A stretch of DNA of 64,000 bases from Halichondria panicea (taxonomy: Eukaryota > Porifera > Demospongiae > Suberitida > Halichondriidae), in the NCBI RefSeq assembly GCF_963675165.1, contig NC_087391.1:5134646-5198645 (forward strand), given 5' to 3'. The notes below the pieces were generated by a model. It saw only the letters and a list, made by a program, of their open reading frames with translations, had not been told where the DNA came from and searched no databases. Positions 13,301 through 24,000 of this stretch are shown piece by piece. Both the position numbers and the translations under genes were made by a program. The first letter of the stretch is position 1; every line of letters starts with the position of its first letter.

Positions 13301-14752
13301 GATGAGGTCAGAAACAACGCCAAACCTTGCTACAGGTATGTCTCTGAGAATGCAGTGGATGGAATCACTTGTACCCAACAGTGCGTCTGGGCATCACACA
13401 CAAGATACATCTACTTTATGAATTTCGACAACCTTCACCTGGAAGGCTCGATCCAGCAAGAAAAAGATGCCTACATTGGTCAACTATCCCCCTCTCCTGA
13501 CGGTAAGACCATCTGGAGTGCCCATCTTGGAGGTACACTTCTTACCGCCTGGGATGCTCATCAAAAGTGTCACTGCTTTGACGTTGACACAAATGATCAC
13601 TTGAACGACATCTGTGAAGGCATCAATGAGAAGGACCGAATTATGACTGCAATGGTACCTGCTGACGACTGTGTGTGGGTGGGTATGGCCACAGGGCATA
13701 TACTGGTATTCAGCGAAGAAGAGCTCCTCACTTGGTTTCATCCGTACACAGAGTATGTTCGCTTCCTCACTGTACTTCCGTGCTCTGGACCATGTGAGAT
13801 GGAGCAATGTATGGTCGCCAGTGGAGGCAAAGGCTTCCAATCTATGATCGAGGATCTTGACCCACAGGCGGCGACAAGAGTGGATGATAAAGGCCAATTA
13901 CAGAACGAGGTGCCCGACAGTAAGGGAGGTTACTTGGTTCTCTTTGAAGCATTCTCCTCAAAGACATACCGACAGATGAGGTTTATTGAACAAGGCACTC
14001 CGGAGATTTTCGATAATCACCATACAGTTAGTCAAGTTATCCGACAGGGAGATTTTGTGGATGGTACTCACCTCTTGAAGATGTCCAGACCTGCAGATAT
14101 TTCATTTGCACAAGAGTCAACTGCAGAGCCTGAGATTCTCTACACCCCTGATCTGGATGCACAACCGTACCACGATACCAGCTATGATACCCATCCCAGT
14201 GAAATTGAAGAACCGAAAACCGATGCAGTATTTGGAAACACAAACGCTAGTTTTGATGTAAGCAACAGCCTCCGGAAAGGAGAGTCGAACTTCTTTGATC
14301 CCACCACTCGAAGAACTGGGTTTCCGACCAGTACAGGTACAACACCCTCCATTCCTGAAGAGGGAGTTTTTGACAGTGGCTATATCGGGCCTATCATAAA
14401 CGTGTTGTCGACACGCCAACGCACTGCTACTATTGTCAGCAGTAGCGTCTCTGGATCTACGGATGAGGTGTTTGAAGTCAAGCTACTGGATAGCCAAATA
14501 GATGACGAGCAGCCTCCGCGAAGTATTCGCATCACCTGTCCTATTCCCCCCCAGCTGAAGGTTGTCCTCAGTCAGCTGCAAGTAAATGCTTCAGTGAGCG
14601 AAGACAACTGTAAACTGCTCTACTACGGTGCAGATGGAAAAGAAGTTCGACTGAGAAGTCAAGAACAATTTGTTAGGTATCTGCAATTTGAAAGATCTTC
14701 GCAGTTATGGTTTGGAACAGTAACTGCTACTAATGTTAGGGTTGTTACATAG
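7350..14752 (+). CDS. LRRK-like protein B (tandem paralogue)
   Basis: Exons 7350-7794, 8865-9466 and 9593-14752 join with the same intron phases (1 and 0) as gene A to about 2068 aa. The ATG at 7350 was chosen as the first in-frame Met. Domains in order: ankyrin repeats (about 55-145), LRRs (about 330-480), Roc with P-loop GQANRGKT (about 513) and DFGGQEE, COR, a low-complexity Pro/Ser/Glu linker (11270-11520), kinase with GKGGYGKV, VAIK, FRDLKADN and DFG (about 1183-1460), propeller-like region and a PB1-like C-terminus. By family, a GTPase-kinase scaffold in the cytosol. It differs from A mainly in the COR-kinase linker and the C-terminal acidic region, while stretches of LRR, Roc, kinase and propeller are nearly identical at the DNA level. 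Intron 1 (1070 bp) carries a MITE. Confidence 0.9.
8132..8323. mobile_element. MITE-like element in intron 1 of LRRK-like gene B
   Basis: About 190 bp bounded by terminal inverted repeats: AGCGGGTATATTTCGAG at the left end and its complement at the right, extending as imperfect arms of about 28 bp. It has no coding capacity. It is non-autonomous; the superfamily is not certain, though TA occurs at both borders. Confidence 0.75.
8553..8582. repeat. C-rich low-complexity tract
   Basis: A run of C broken by single A bases inside intron 1 of LRRK-like gene B. Simple-sequence DNA; no function inferred. Confidence 0.7.
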
Positions 14753-15083
14753 ATATACCAGTACGTACATTTCAGCGTAAATGTTTAGTTGTATTTATTA
14801 ATTTTGTGATTTATTATTGTGTATTAATTTTGTACTCTTTGTGTGTTTTGCATAGTCACCCTCGAAAAAACACCTATTTTGTAAGTATTCCTCGATTAAA
14901 CGCCTCTCTTCAATAATAGGCCAGGGGTAAATAGAGGCTATGACATCAGCGATAATGCTTTTGAAACCACGCCTTTTTATAGCACACTAGAAGGCGTGGT
15001 TTTCAGTCCAAGGGGGCGGGGCTGAGCTAAGTTATAAAAGTATATGCATGTCCAGAGAAAGCTAGTGAAAATCGAGAGTGAAA
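14753..15083. other. Spacer between LRRK-like B and the mutarotase gene
   Basis: No coding exon. It contains the 3' end of the kinase gene, a TCGA-containing segment (about 14856-14915) that resembles degraded repeat DNA, and the presumed promoter of the downstream gene. Confidence 0.4.
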
Positions 15084-15871
15084 ATGCCTGTAACAAGAGA
15101 AGATATCACCTACTGCACAGTGACCAACAAGGCAGGCACTAAGCTAGGTCTGACCTCCCTGGGAGCTACGATCACAGAGCTGGTCCTGCCTACAGGGTGA
15201 GCATTTGGTTGGCTAAATATCCAGCAGCTAGCTGGAAGCAGCCACATGCGCTTTGCATGCTTATATAAATTACTATTAAATTCTTGCAGTGTGGATGTTG
15301 TGCTTGGCTACAAAGATGTGAATGGTGGGTTCTGGTAGCTTAGACCTTAGACAATAATTTGTTCATTCGCTCTTGTTCAGTGCAGTGCTGCATGCATTTC
15401 AATCCTGAACTGGCCTCTAGCTCCTGTTATAATAGAATTAACTACTGACTCTCCACATTTTGTACATGCAGACTACAGAACAAATCCCTTCTATCTTGGC
15501 TGTTCCGTTGGTCGAGTTGCTAATCGAATTAAAATGGCTACGTTCGTTTTGGATGAGAAGACGTACCATGTGACAGCCAATGCTCCACCCAACTCACTAC
15601 ACGGTGGCACGGTTGGATTCAACAAGGTATGTACCGCAGTATATGTAGCTATGACTTTTAACAAGATTTTAATCTATTTGTGTGTCTGTAGCTATGTATA
15701 TTTCCACAATGCATACACACACACTGTCCTTGGTATACGTACTTAAACACGTTCCCTAATGCAGCCCCCCACCTCCCCCATACACACACACACTAATCCA
15801 GTTGTCCCCAGGCCCCCTCTACACACACACGCACACACACACGCACGCACACACACACACACACACGCACG

Positions 15872-15911
<40 letters not shown>

Positions 15912-17869
15912 CCAACTGGTGTGTAGCTGACCTTGGAGAGCAGAGTGTCACTATGACGCTACTGAGCCCCAGTGGTGACCAAGGTTACCCGGGTACTGTG
16001 GAGACCACTGTAGTCTACACACTGACTGACTCCAATGAGGTGGTGATAGAGTACACTGCTAAGCTGAGCCCTGATGGTGACCAGGCAACCATTATCAACC
16101 TCACCAATCACACCTACTTTAATCTGGACGGCAAGGTGAGTACATGTTATGAGTGCCCATAAACTTGAGACAAGACTCAAAACCCAAAGATGCTTGATAG
16201 TATAGTGTATTGGGGCGGGGGGATAGTTAAACAGCCATAACTTTGGCATCATTGATCCAATTTCAAAATTTTTGTGATTTTCTGAAAGCTTAGAAAGAGA
16301 CCTTTCAAATGGTGTGTTTAAATCAAAAAATTGATTCGGACCATAATTTGTCATTTTTTGCCTTTGGACCATGGGCTATAATCCATGGTATTTGGCCGAA
16401 ATTGACAAATTTTGTAATCTCTCAAATATGCACTTTGATGATACCATTTGAAAGGTCTCTTCCTAAGCTTTCAGAAAATCATAAAATCATTGAAATTTAA
16501 TCCACAGAATTCAAGTTATGGTGACTGAAGAGTGCCCGAACCAGGGGGGGTTGAGTTGAACATCTTTCAATAGCCATAACTTTGGTATCATTGATCCAAT
16601 ATCAAAAATTTTGTGATTTTCTGAAAGCTTAGAAAGAGACCTTTCAAATGGTGTGTTTAAATCAAAAAATTGGTTAGGGCCATAATTTGTCATTTTTCGC
16701 CTTTGGACCATGGGCTATCCATGGTATTTGGCCGAAATTGACAAATTCTGTAATCTCTCAAATATGCACTTTGATGATACCATTTGAAAGGTCTCTTCCT
16801 AAGCGTTCAGAAAATCATAAAATTGTTGAAATTTAATCCACAGAATTCAAGCTATGGCGACTGAAGAGTGCCTGAACCATGGGGGAAGGGTTTGAGTTGA
16901 ACATCTTTCAACAGCCATAACAGCCATAACTTTAGTACTGATTTCGAGATTTTTTGAAAGCTTAGAAAGTTACCTTTCAAATGAAGTTTTTTAATCCAAA
17001 ATTTGGTTGGGGACCTTGGAGCATTAGGCTATAGTCCACGGTAAAATTACAAATTAATTTCTGGCCAAAAATAACCAAAGAAACAATTCTGTTCCTTAGG
17101 ACACTGTTCTGAATCATCGCCTGACTGTGAACAGTGACATGTACACTCCGCTGGATAGTGACTTGGTCCCTACCGGCTCCATAGCATCTGTGAAGGGCAC
17201 GTTTCTTGACTTCACCACACCCACTCTGATTGGCGAGAGGATCGAGGCAGCAGGTGGCTATGACATCAACTATGTCATGAAAGACAACAAGATTGTGCAT
17301 CCTAGTGAACCTTCACTGAAGCACTTTGCAACGTAAGTCGTAACTTTTTGATCCATTTTGTATGTGCTTAATCTGTTACAGTACCTAGCAATGCATAGTG
17401 TGAAAGTTGAGTGAGAATTTAAGTTGAGTATTTTAGTATTCGATCATTTAATTCAGCCAAATTTTGCTTTTAACAGCTACTGAAGACATACCTGCCAAAA
17501 TTTATAAGATTGCATGGAGATAGTTATCCGCGGCTCAATTTCGAGAATCAAAGCACAGAAATTCAAACGTTATCCAAAGTTTGTGGGTTAATCATTACCC
17601 CCCCCCCCTCTCCCCTGTACAGACTGAAGGGCTCCTGCACTCTCAAGGTGTACTCTGACCAGCCGGGGGTGCAGCTGTACACTGGTAACTTTCTGGATGG
17701 GGAGCAGAGTGGTCCGGGGAAGGATGGCCGACCTCTAATCAAACATGGCGGTGTGTGTCTGGAGACGCAGGCCTGCCCTAACGCTATCAATATCCCCGGG
17801 GCGGAGGGTCAGGTGATCCTGAGAGCAGGACAAGTGTACAAGAGCAAAACTCTATGGGAATTCTCATGA
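15084..17869 (+). CDS. GALM: Galactose mutarotase (aldose 1-epimerase)
   Basis: Six exons (15084-15196, 15290-15324, 15472-15626, 15911-16135, 17100-17332, 17623-17869) join in frame to 335 aa, the normal family length of about 340. The enzyme interconverts alpha and beta anomers of galactose and related aldoses at the entry of the Leloir pathway, in the cytosol. Motifs seen: [17 protein letters not shown] (substrate pocket), LHGG, NHTYFNL with the expected catalytic His, [11 protein letters not shown] and CLETQ with the expected catalytic Glu. The C-terminus ends in WEFS. All splice sites are GT-AG. Exon 4 uses an acceptor formed by the end of a CA microsatellite. Intron 4 (964 bp) is filled by a repeat family. 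It appears intact and functional. Confidence 0.95.
15820..15910 (+). repeat. CA microsatellite forming a 3' splice site
   Basis: Interrupted (CA/CG)n tract ending in CAG immediately before GALM exon 4. The usual pyrimidine tract is replaced by alternating CA. Confidence 0.85.
16190..17045. repeat. Tandem/dispersed intronic repeat in GALM intron 4
   Basis: Two nearly complete copies and one partial copy of a unit of about 330 bp. Each starts near AGCCATAACTTTGGTATCAT and contains GAAAGCTTAGAAAGAGACCT and, farther on, its approximate inverse (AGGTCTCTTCCTAAGCTTTC), so each unit is internally palindromic. The same family occurs in opposite orientation in POLR1C intron 2 (18380-19150). No coding capacity. 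Confidence 0.8.
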
Positions 17870-18071
17870 ACAGTGATGATAATAGTGAACCATAGGTATC
17901 TATAACTGGTGGACATTGTATTTTGTATTTTTGTAATTGATTTTTGCTTTTTGTTGACTTAGTGTTATTGCTAAAATGTGGGCGTATCTGATAAGGGAAA
18001 TCCCCTGGTTGAACTCTTAGAAGTTCCAGCCACGTGGCCAGTATTAAAAGTCACTGTGAAAGGGTTGATGG

Positions 18072-21000
18072 ATGATGATGGAAGTAGACCCTCCAGTAAG
18101 TGCAAGTGCAGAGGCTGTGCAGAGAATAAGGACAAGGATAGAACTGGGGGAGCACTCTATCATTAATGTGAGAGCTAGTACAGTGAAGATATGGTGGTTA
18201 GGTAGTCTCGCACGCCAGACGTTTCATCCGGGGGCTAGGCTTGTCGTGTGCCAATAGATAATGATTCCCTTTATTTGCAGACACACAGCTCAGATTTTCC
18301 CAGTAACTACCCGGGCTTTGACGATGCTTGGAACATCAAGAAATTCAAGAAGGTGAGATACTAAATGTTCATAATTATTCGGGAGATGACAATTTCGACC
18401 AAATACCATGGTCCCATAGTCCAAGGCCGAAAAATTACAAATTATGGTTCAAATTAAATTAGGGGTTTAAACACACCATTTGAAAGGTGCCAATTTAGCA
18501 ATACCATGGATTATAGCCCATGGTCCGAGGCCGAAAAATGACAAATTAGGGCCCGGACGAAATTTTGGATTGAAACACACCATTTTAAAGGAAATTTTCT
18601 AAGCTTTCAGAAAATCCACAAATTTTTTACATTGGGTACGGCTGTTGAAAGATGTTCAACTACACCCCCACCCCCTCCGTTTAATTCAAATCTTTCAGCT
18701 GCCATAACTTGAATTCTGTGGATCCAAAGTCAAAAATTTTAGGATTTTCTGAAAGCTTACAAAAATACCTTTCAAATGGTATCATCAAAGTTTATATTTG
18801 AGAGATAAAAGTATTTGCCAATTTAGCAGTACCATGGATTATATATAGCCCATGGTCCGAGGCCGAAAAATGACAAATTAGGGCCCGGACGAAATTTTGG
18901 ATTGAAACACACCATTTTAAAGGAAATTTTCTAAGCTTTCAGAAAATTTTGACATTGGATCAACAGTACTCAAGTTATGGCTGTTGAAAGATGTTCAACT
19001 ACACCCCAACCCCCTCCGTTTAATTCAAATCTTTCAGCTGCCATAACTTGAATTCTGTGGATCCAAAGCTTTTAGAAAATCAGAAAAATTTTGAAATTGG
19101 ATCAATGATACTAAAGTTATGGTTGTTGAAAAATGTTCAACTACACTGATTCCCCCAACTGCCTTAACTTGAATTCTGGGGATTTACGAGTAGACTCTGT
19201 GGGGGGTATGGTTAGTTAGATAAACTCCTCCCCCTCTCCAGGGTTTCCGTGTCGACGTAGTGAGTCTGAGCGATGAGGAGATGGAGTTTGACATGATAGG
19301 AGTAGACCCGGCAGTGGCCAATGCCTTTAGAAGAATACTCATTGCAGAGGTACCCACTATGGCCATTGAGAAGGTCTACATCATCAACAACACCTCTCTC
19401 ATCCAGGACAATGTGTGTGAGGATATTTGCTGCATAAAACAAAAACTGCAATATTATATAAAATTATGTGGAAAACAAATTTTTTGTGTTATGTGAGAAA
19501 ATACAAGTTTTGTAGAATTCCCAGAAATATTTTACCCTGCTAAGCCTGAAATTCTATGTTGTAAGGTACTGTAGTTTCCCCAGGTACTTACATCTTACAA
19601 AAAAAAAACGTACTTACATGAACATACAGGTTAGCGTGTTTATATTCCCAGCAAGCTTTGTGAAATTCAAATGCTTACCATGTAATGAGTTCAGGTTTCC
19701 CCAACCCCAAGGTACTAGCACACAGATTTGGACTAATACCACTCAAAGTTGATCCAAGGCTATTCAAGATGCCTCCACCGTGTAAGTGCTAGCGGACATT
19801 GCTCACATGACAGTCACATGATCCCCTGTGCAGTGGAGGAGGGTGCTCCATTGCCAGGTGTTCCGTCACCTGATCAAATAGTGGAGTTCAACCTCAAAGT
19901 GAAGTGCAAACGTAACCCTAAGGCACCTAAAGATTCAGAAGATCCCAACGAACTGTACATCAACTCAAAAGGTGGGTATTGGTCTGGTATAAAGTGTAGA
20001 TCGATAATTCCTGCCGCTTGTGTAATTCACATGCATGGTTAGGCAATCACCCTAAAAAAAATTTTTTTATAAATGTCTGTATTGCACAGTAATAATATTC
20101 AATAGTGTACCAGAACAATTATAAATGCATTTTGTAGCCCTTTGTAATGTCTATCTAATGGTGTGTTTAAAAGTCAGAGATAGAGACAGTTCTATTCTCT
20201 GAGAAAAGCCATGGCCCAACCAAATCGTAGGAATTTACCTGTTTTATTACTAACTTTGAGTCGTCATAACTCGATAGTGTACCAGCACAATTAAAAATTC
20301 TATTTGTAGCCCTTTGTAATGTCTATCTAATGGTGTGTTTAAGTCAGTGATAACCCAGAGATAGAGAAGTTCTATTCTCTGAGAAAAGCCATGGCCCAAC
20401 CAAATCGAAAGAATTTGGCCTGTTTTGTTACTAACTTTGAGTCGTCATAACTTGAGTTTCGATAGTGTACCAGCACAATTAAAAATTCTATTTGTAGCCC
20501 TTTGTAATGTCTATCTACTGGTATGTTTAAGTCAGTGATAACCCAGAGATAGAGAAGTTCTATTCTCTGAGAAAAGCCATGGCCCAACCAAATCGAAAGA
20601 ATTTGGCCTGTTTTGTTACTAACTTTGAGTCGTCATAACTTGAGTTTCGATAGAGTATCAGCACAATTAAAAATGTATTTTGTAGCCCTTTGTAATGTCT
20701 ATCTAATGGTGTGTTTAAATCAGCGATAACTTAGATATAGAGAAAGTTCTATTCTCTGAGAAAAGTCCTAACCCAACCAAATTTTAGGAATTTGGCGTGT
20801 TTTATTACTAACTTTGAATCGTCATAACTTGAGTTTCGATAGAGTACTAAAAATGCATTTTGTAGCCCTTTGTTATGTCTGTCTAATGGTGTGTTTTAAT
20901 CATTGATAGTCTAGAGATAGAAAAAGTTGAGAAAAGCGATGGCGCAACCAAATTGTAGGAATTTGGCCTGTTTATATAACTTTGTGTACAGTAAGTACTA

Positions 21001-24000
21001 TATGAGTGTACTAAACAAGCTAATGTACAGGCATGATATGATAGTTCCAATAGCCCCTATTGTATTGACTGAGTCCCTGCATCATGCATCCTCTGTGTGT
21101 ACAGTGTTGTCAGCTGACATGAAGTGGGTGCCCCTTGGAGACCAGGCCTCAAGACTGGAGGACGTCAGACCAGTACTCGACGATATTGTCATTGCCAAGC
21201 TCCGACCCGGTCAGGTGAGGATCCATACGTGTACATGTAGCTGGTAGTTAGTCTGCATGGTGGTTGACTTTCAAAAACTGGTTACTGTGTGTCTGTTTTG
21301 TTACTGTGATCGACCCACCCCTATTAATTTTGTCATTAACATTATTTTTCTCTCTGTGCAGGAGGTTGATGTGAGGCTGCTGTGTGTGAAGGGGATCGGA
21401 CAAGACCATGCCAAGTTCTCTCCAGTTGGTAAGAGCTTGTACTGTGGTTGAATACGTCAATGTTATTATGGATAGATCTGCTATATAATATCAACTAGAG
21501 CACTGAAGTGCTAACCCTCGGTTGTTTACATGAATACAATAAATGAAGCATGGAAGCTGGCCAAGTAGCAAGTAACATGAGCAAAAACCCTTTTCCATTG
21601 TTCCTGGTACAAGATCACTTCAGCTGTAAACACATACCTCGAATAAAAAGAACGCCTGTACACAGAGGCCATGCAGCCAACGTGCAAGTTCAAACTTCTT
21701 AGCTTTTGCTTGCTTTTATTCAACAATGAAGCTTTAACATCAAAAAATCTGCCACTAATAACTTGTTGTGTGAAGGCTATCCCATGCTGTAAACGCAGTA
21801 CTATGGCATCTAGGTGAGTAGACTCAGATGCAGACGAACGGAGGACACTATACCGCAGTACGGCCTCGGGTAATAATATCATTGACGTATACTCTGTAGA
21901 GCTTTAAAATCAAATGACAATGGTCAATGGTTAGACTACTAACCCAAGGCAACCCAAGGCGTGCGTGTGTGGGCGGCCACGGGTGTAGTAGTCCGTTGGT
22001 TTGTTTGTTTGTGTGTGACATGTGAGTCTACTCACCTGGATGCAATAGCACTGCGTTTACAGCATGGATAGCCTCCACACAACAAGTTATTAGTTAATAG
22101 TGGCAGATTTTGATGTTAAAGCTTCGTTTCGAGCAACTAAGAAGCTTGAACTTGCACGTTGGCTGCATGGCCTCTGTACGTGTACAGGCGTTCTTTATTC
22201 AAGGTACTTATTTACAGATGAAGTGATCCTGTACCAGGAATAATGGAAAGGGGTCACTAGGGTTGTTGCTTATCCCTTAGCCCCAAGGAGCCATAATTAC
22301 TTCTAAGACTCTAGGCTTAATTCTTGACTTTGCTGTGATTCTAGTCCACAGTGCATGTCTTATCCATATATACTAAAGCTCCGTTCTCTGCATGCCTCTA
22401 GAGTCTATAGAATTTCATTGCTCGCTACTTCACCAGCTTCCATGCTTCATACATACTACTGCATTTATTGTATTCATGTAAACAACCGAGGGTTAGGACT
22501 TGAGTGCCTTAGTTGGTACAATAATTATGTGGTGTGCTTGAACATGTGATGTGCATATGTGTGGTTGAACATGTGATGTGCATATGTGTGGTTGAACATG
22601 TGATGTGCATATGTGTGGTTGAATAATTATAATCACACTATTGATTATAATTATTCATTGACACAACTATGATGGTTGTTGATTAGAGGCCATTATATCC
22701 TTAACGTTCCTTTTGTGTTGCCATATCAAAGTTTTCACAGCGCCATTATGGAATCTGGGAAAATTACTAATGTTATACATAAACTGCAAGCCAAGTAAAA
22801 TCTCATCACAATAGTGTTCAAACAGTGTTGTACATCGTCCTCTGCAGATATACTATACTAAAAGTTCATTGTTCATTGTTCATTGTTCATTAGCATTAGG
22901 GGAAGAGTAGATATACATAATATACATATATGTACATATAGTGGTGACATAAGTGTGGTATGAACTAAATATAAATAGTACTAAATATACTATTGTCCAT
23001 CCAGACCTATTGACATGTGCACTAAGAAGCCCACTGCACATGAATACTTTTAGTAGTTCAAATGCAACTGAGTGACAAGACAAACTATGAGTAGTAGTGT
23101 TGCCGGCACTTTTATTTGTGTTGTAGCAGCAGTCCAAGATGTTATTCCCAGATTTGCGCTTTTGAAGTTTATTCTTTTTTTTATATTGATGGGCTTGGCT
23201 GTGTTTGACACTTACACTGATTGGTTAGTGGTTGTCAACTTTAGGGACAATGGATTCAGCAACCCTCTCTTGCCACACAACGACATTTGGCTAACTCTAT
23301 GGCTCATGTTTGTAGTGATTGGCACACTTTTGACTGTTGTCTCTATTCTGCATGATGGGATAACCTTGCTGTATGAATGTTGCTGCAAAGACGACGATGA
23401 CGACAACGACGACAGCCCTCTCGAATGCTTCTATGAATGTGGTTGTAATACTACCACTCGAAACGAAACACTCAGTGTACTGACACTATTGTTTCAAGAT
23501 CTCCCTTTGCTGGTCTTGAGTGTTTTTTTTACCTACGTGCAGGTTGGTTGCAAATCTCCCCAACCAAAAGATGTCACTCTTCTTTTACTGAATGTGTGCA
23601 TTAGTGTGACTGTCGCATATGCAGCTACTTTATGTAGGTTTATACGCACCATTGTACGCATGATAAAATTTATCCGTAAAGACGACATTACTGATTGCAC
23701 TTGTTGTGTCAATTTTTACAAATGTTTTGTTATAATAGGCATCATTTTGGAGGCTTTGGCATTATTTTTATCGCCGATTGGTATCTCATATGTATGGGTT
23801 GACTATACATATGTAAAGAGTGGAAATTTGTTCAACGATCCTCTTAAAATTTATCACTCTGGTCATCCGCTCTTTGAAATTTCTGGAAATGTCATTCCAC
23901 CAAATGGTACCTTTCTTCATATCGAAAATATCCACATGACGGAAATATCGCAAAATGGTACCTTTCTTTATAATATCGATAAAGGTAGAGATATTTACTG

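Noticed and set aside
15959-16711. Short frames in GALM intron 4
   Set aside because: Repeat-derived; the same open stretches recur in each copy of the intronic repeat, without a start context or splice logic.
21526-21882. Minus-strand frame of 118 codons
   Set aside because: It lies within one arm of a foldback element and shows no protein-like features; the opposite arm does not preserve it.
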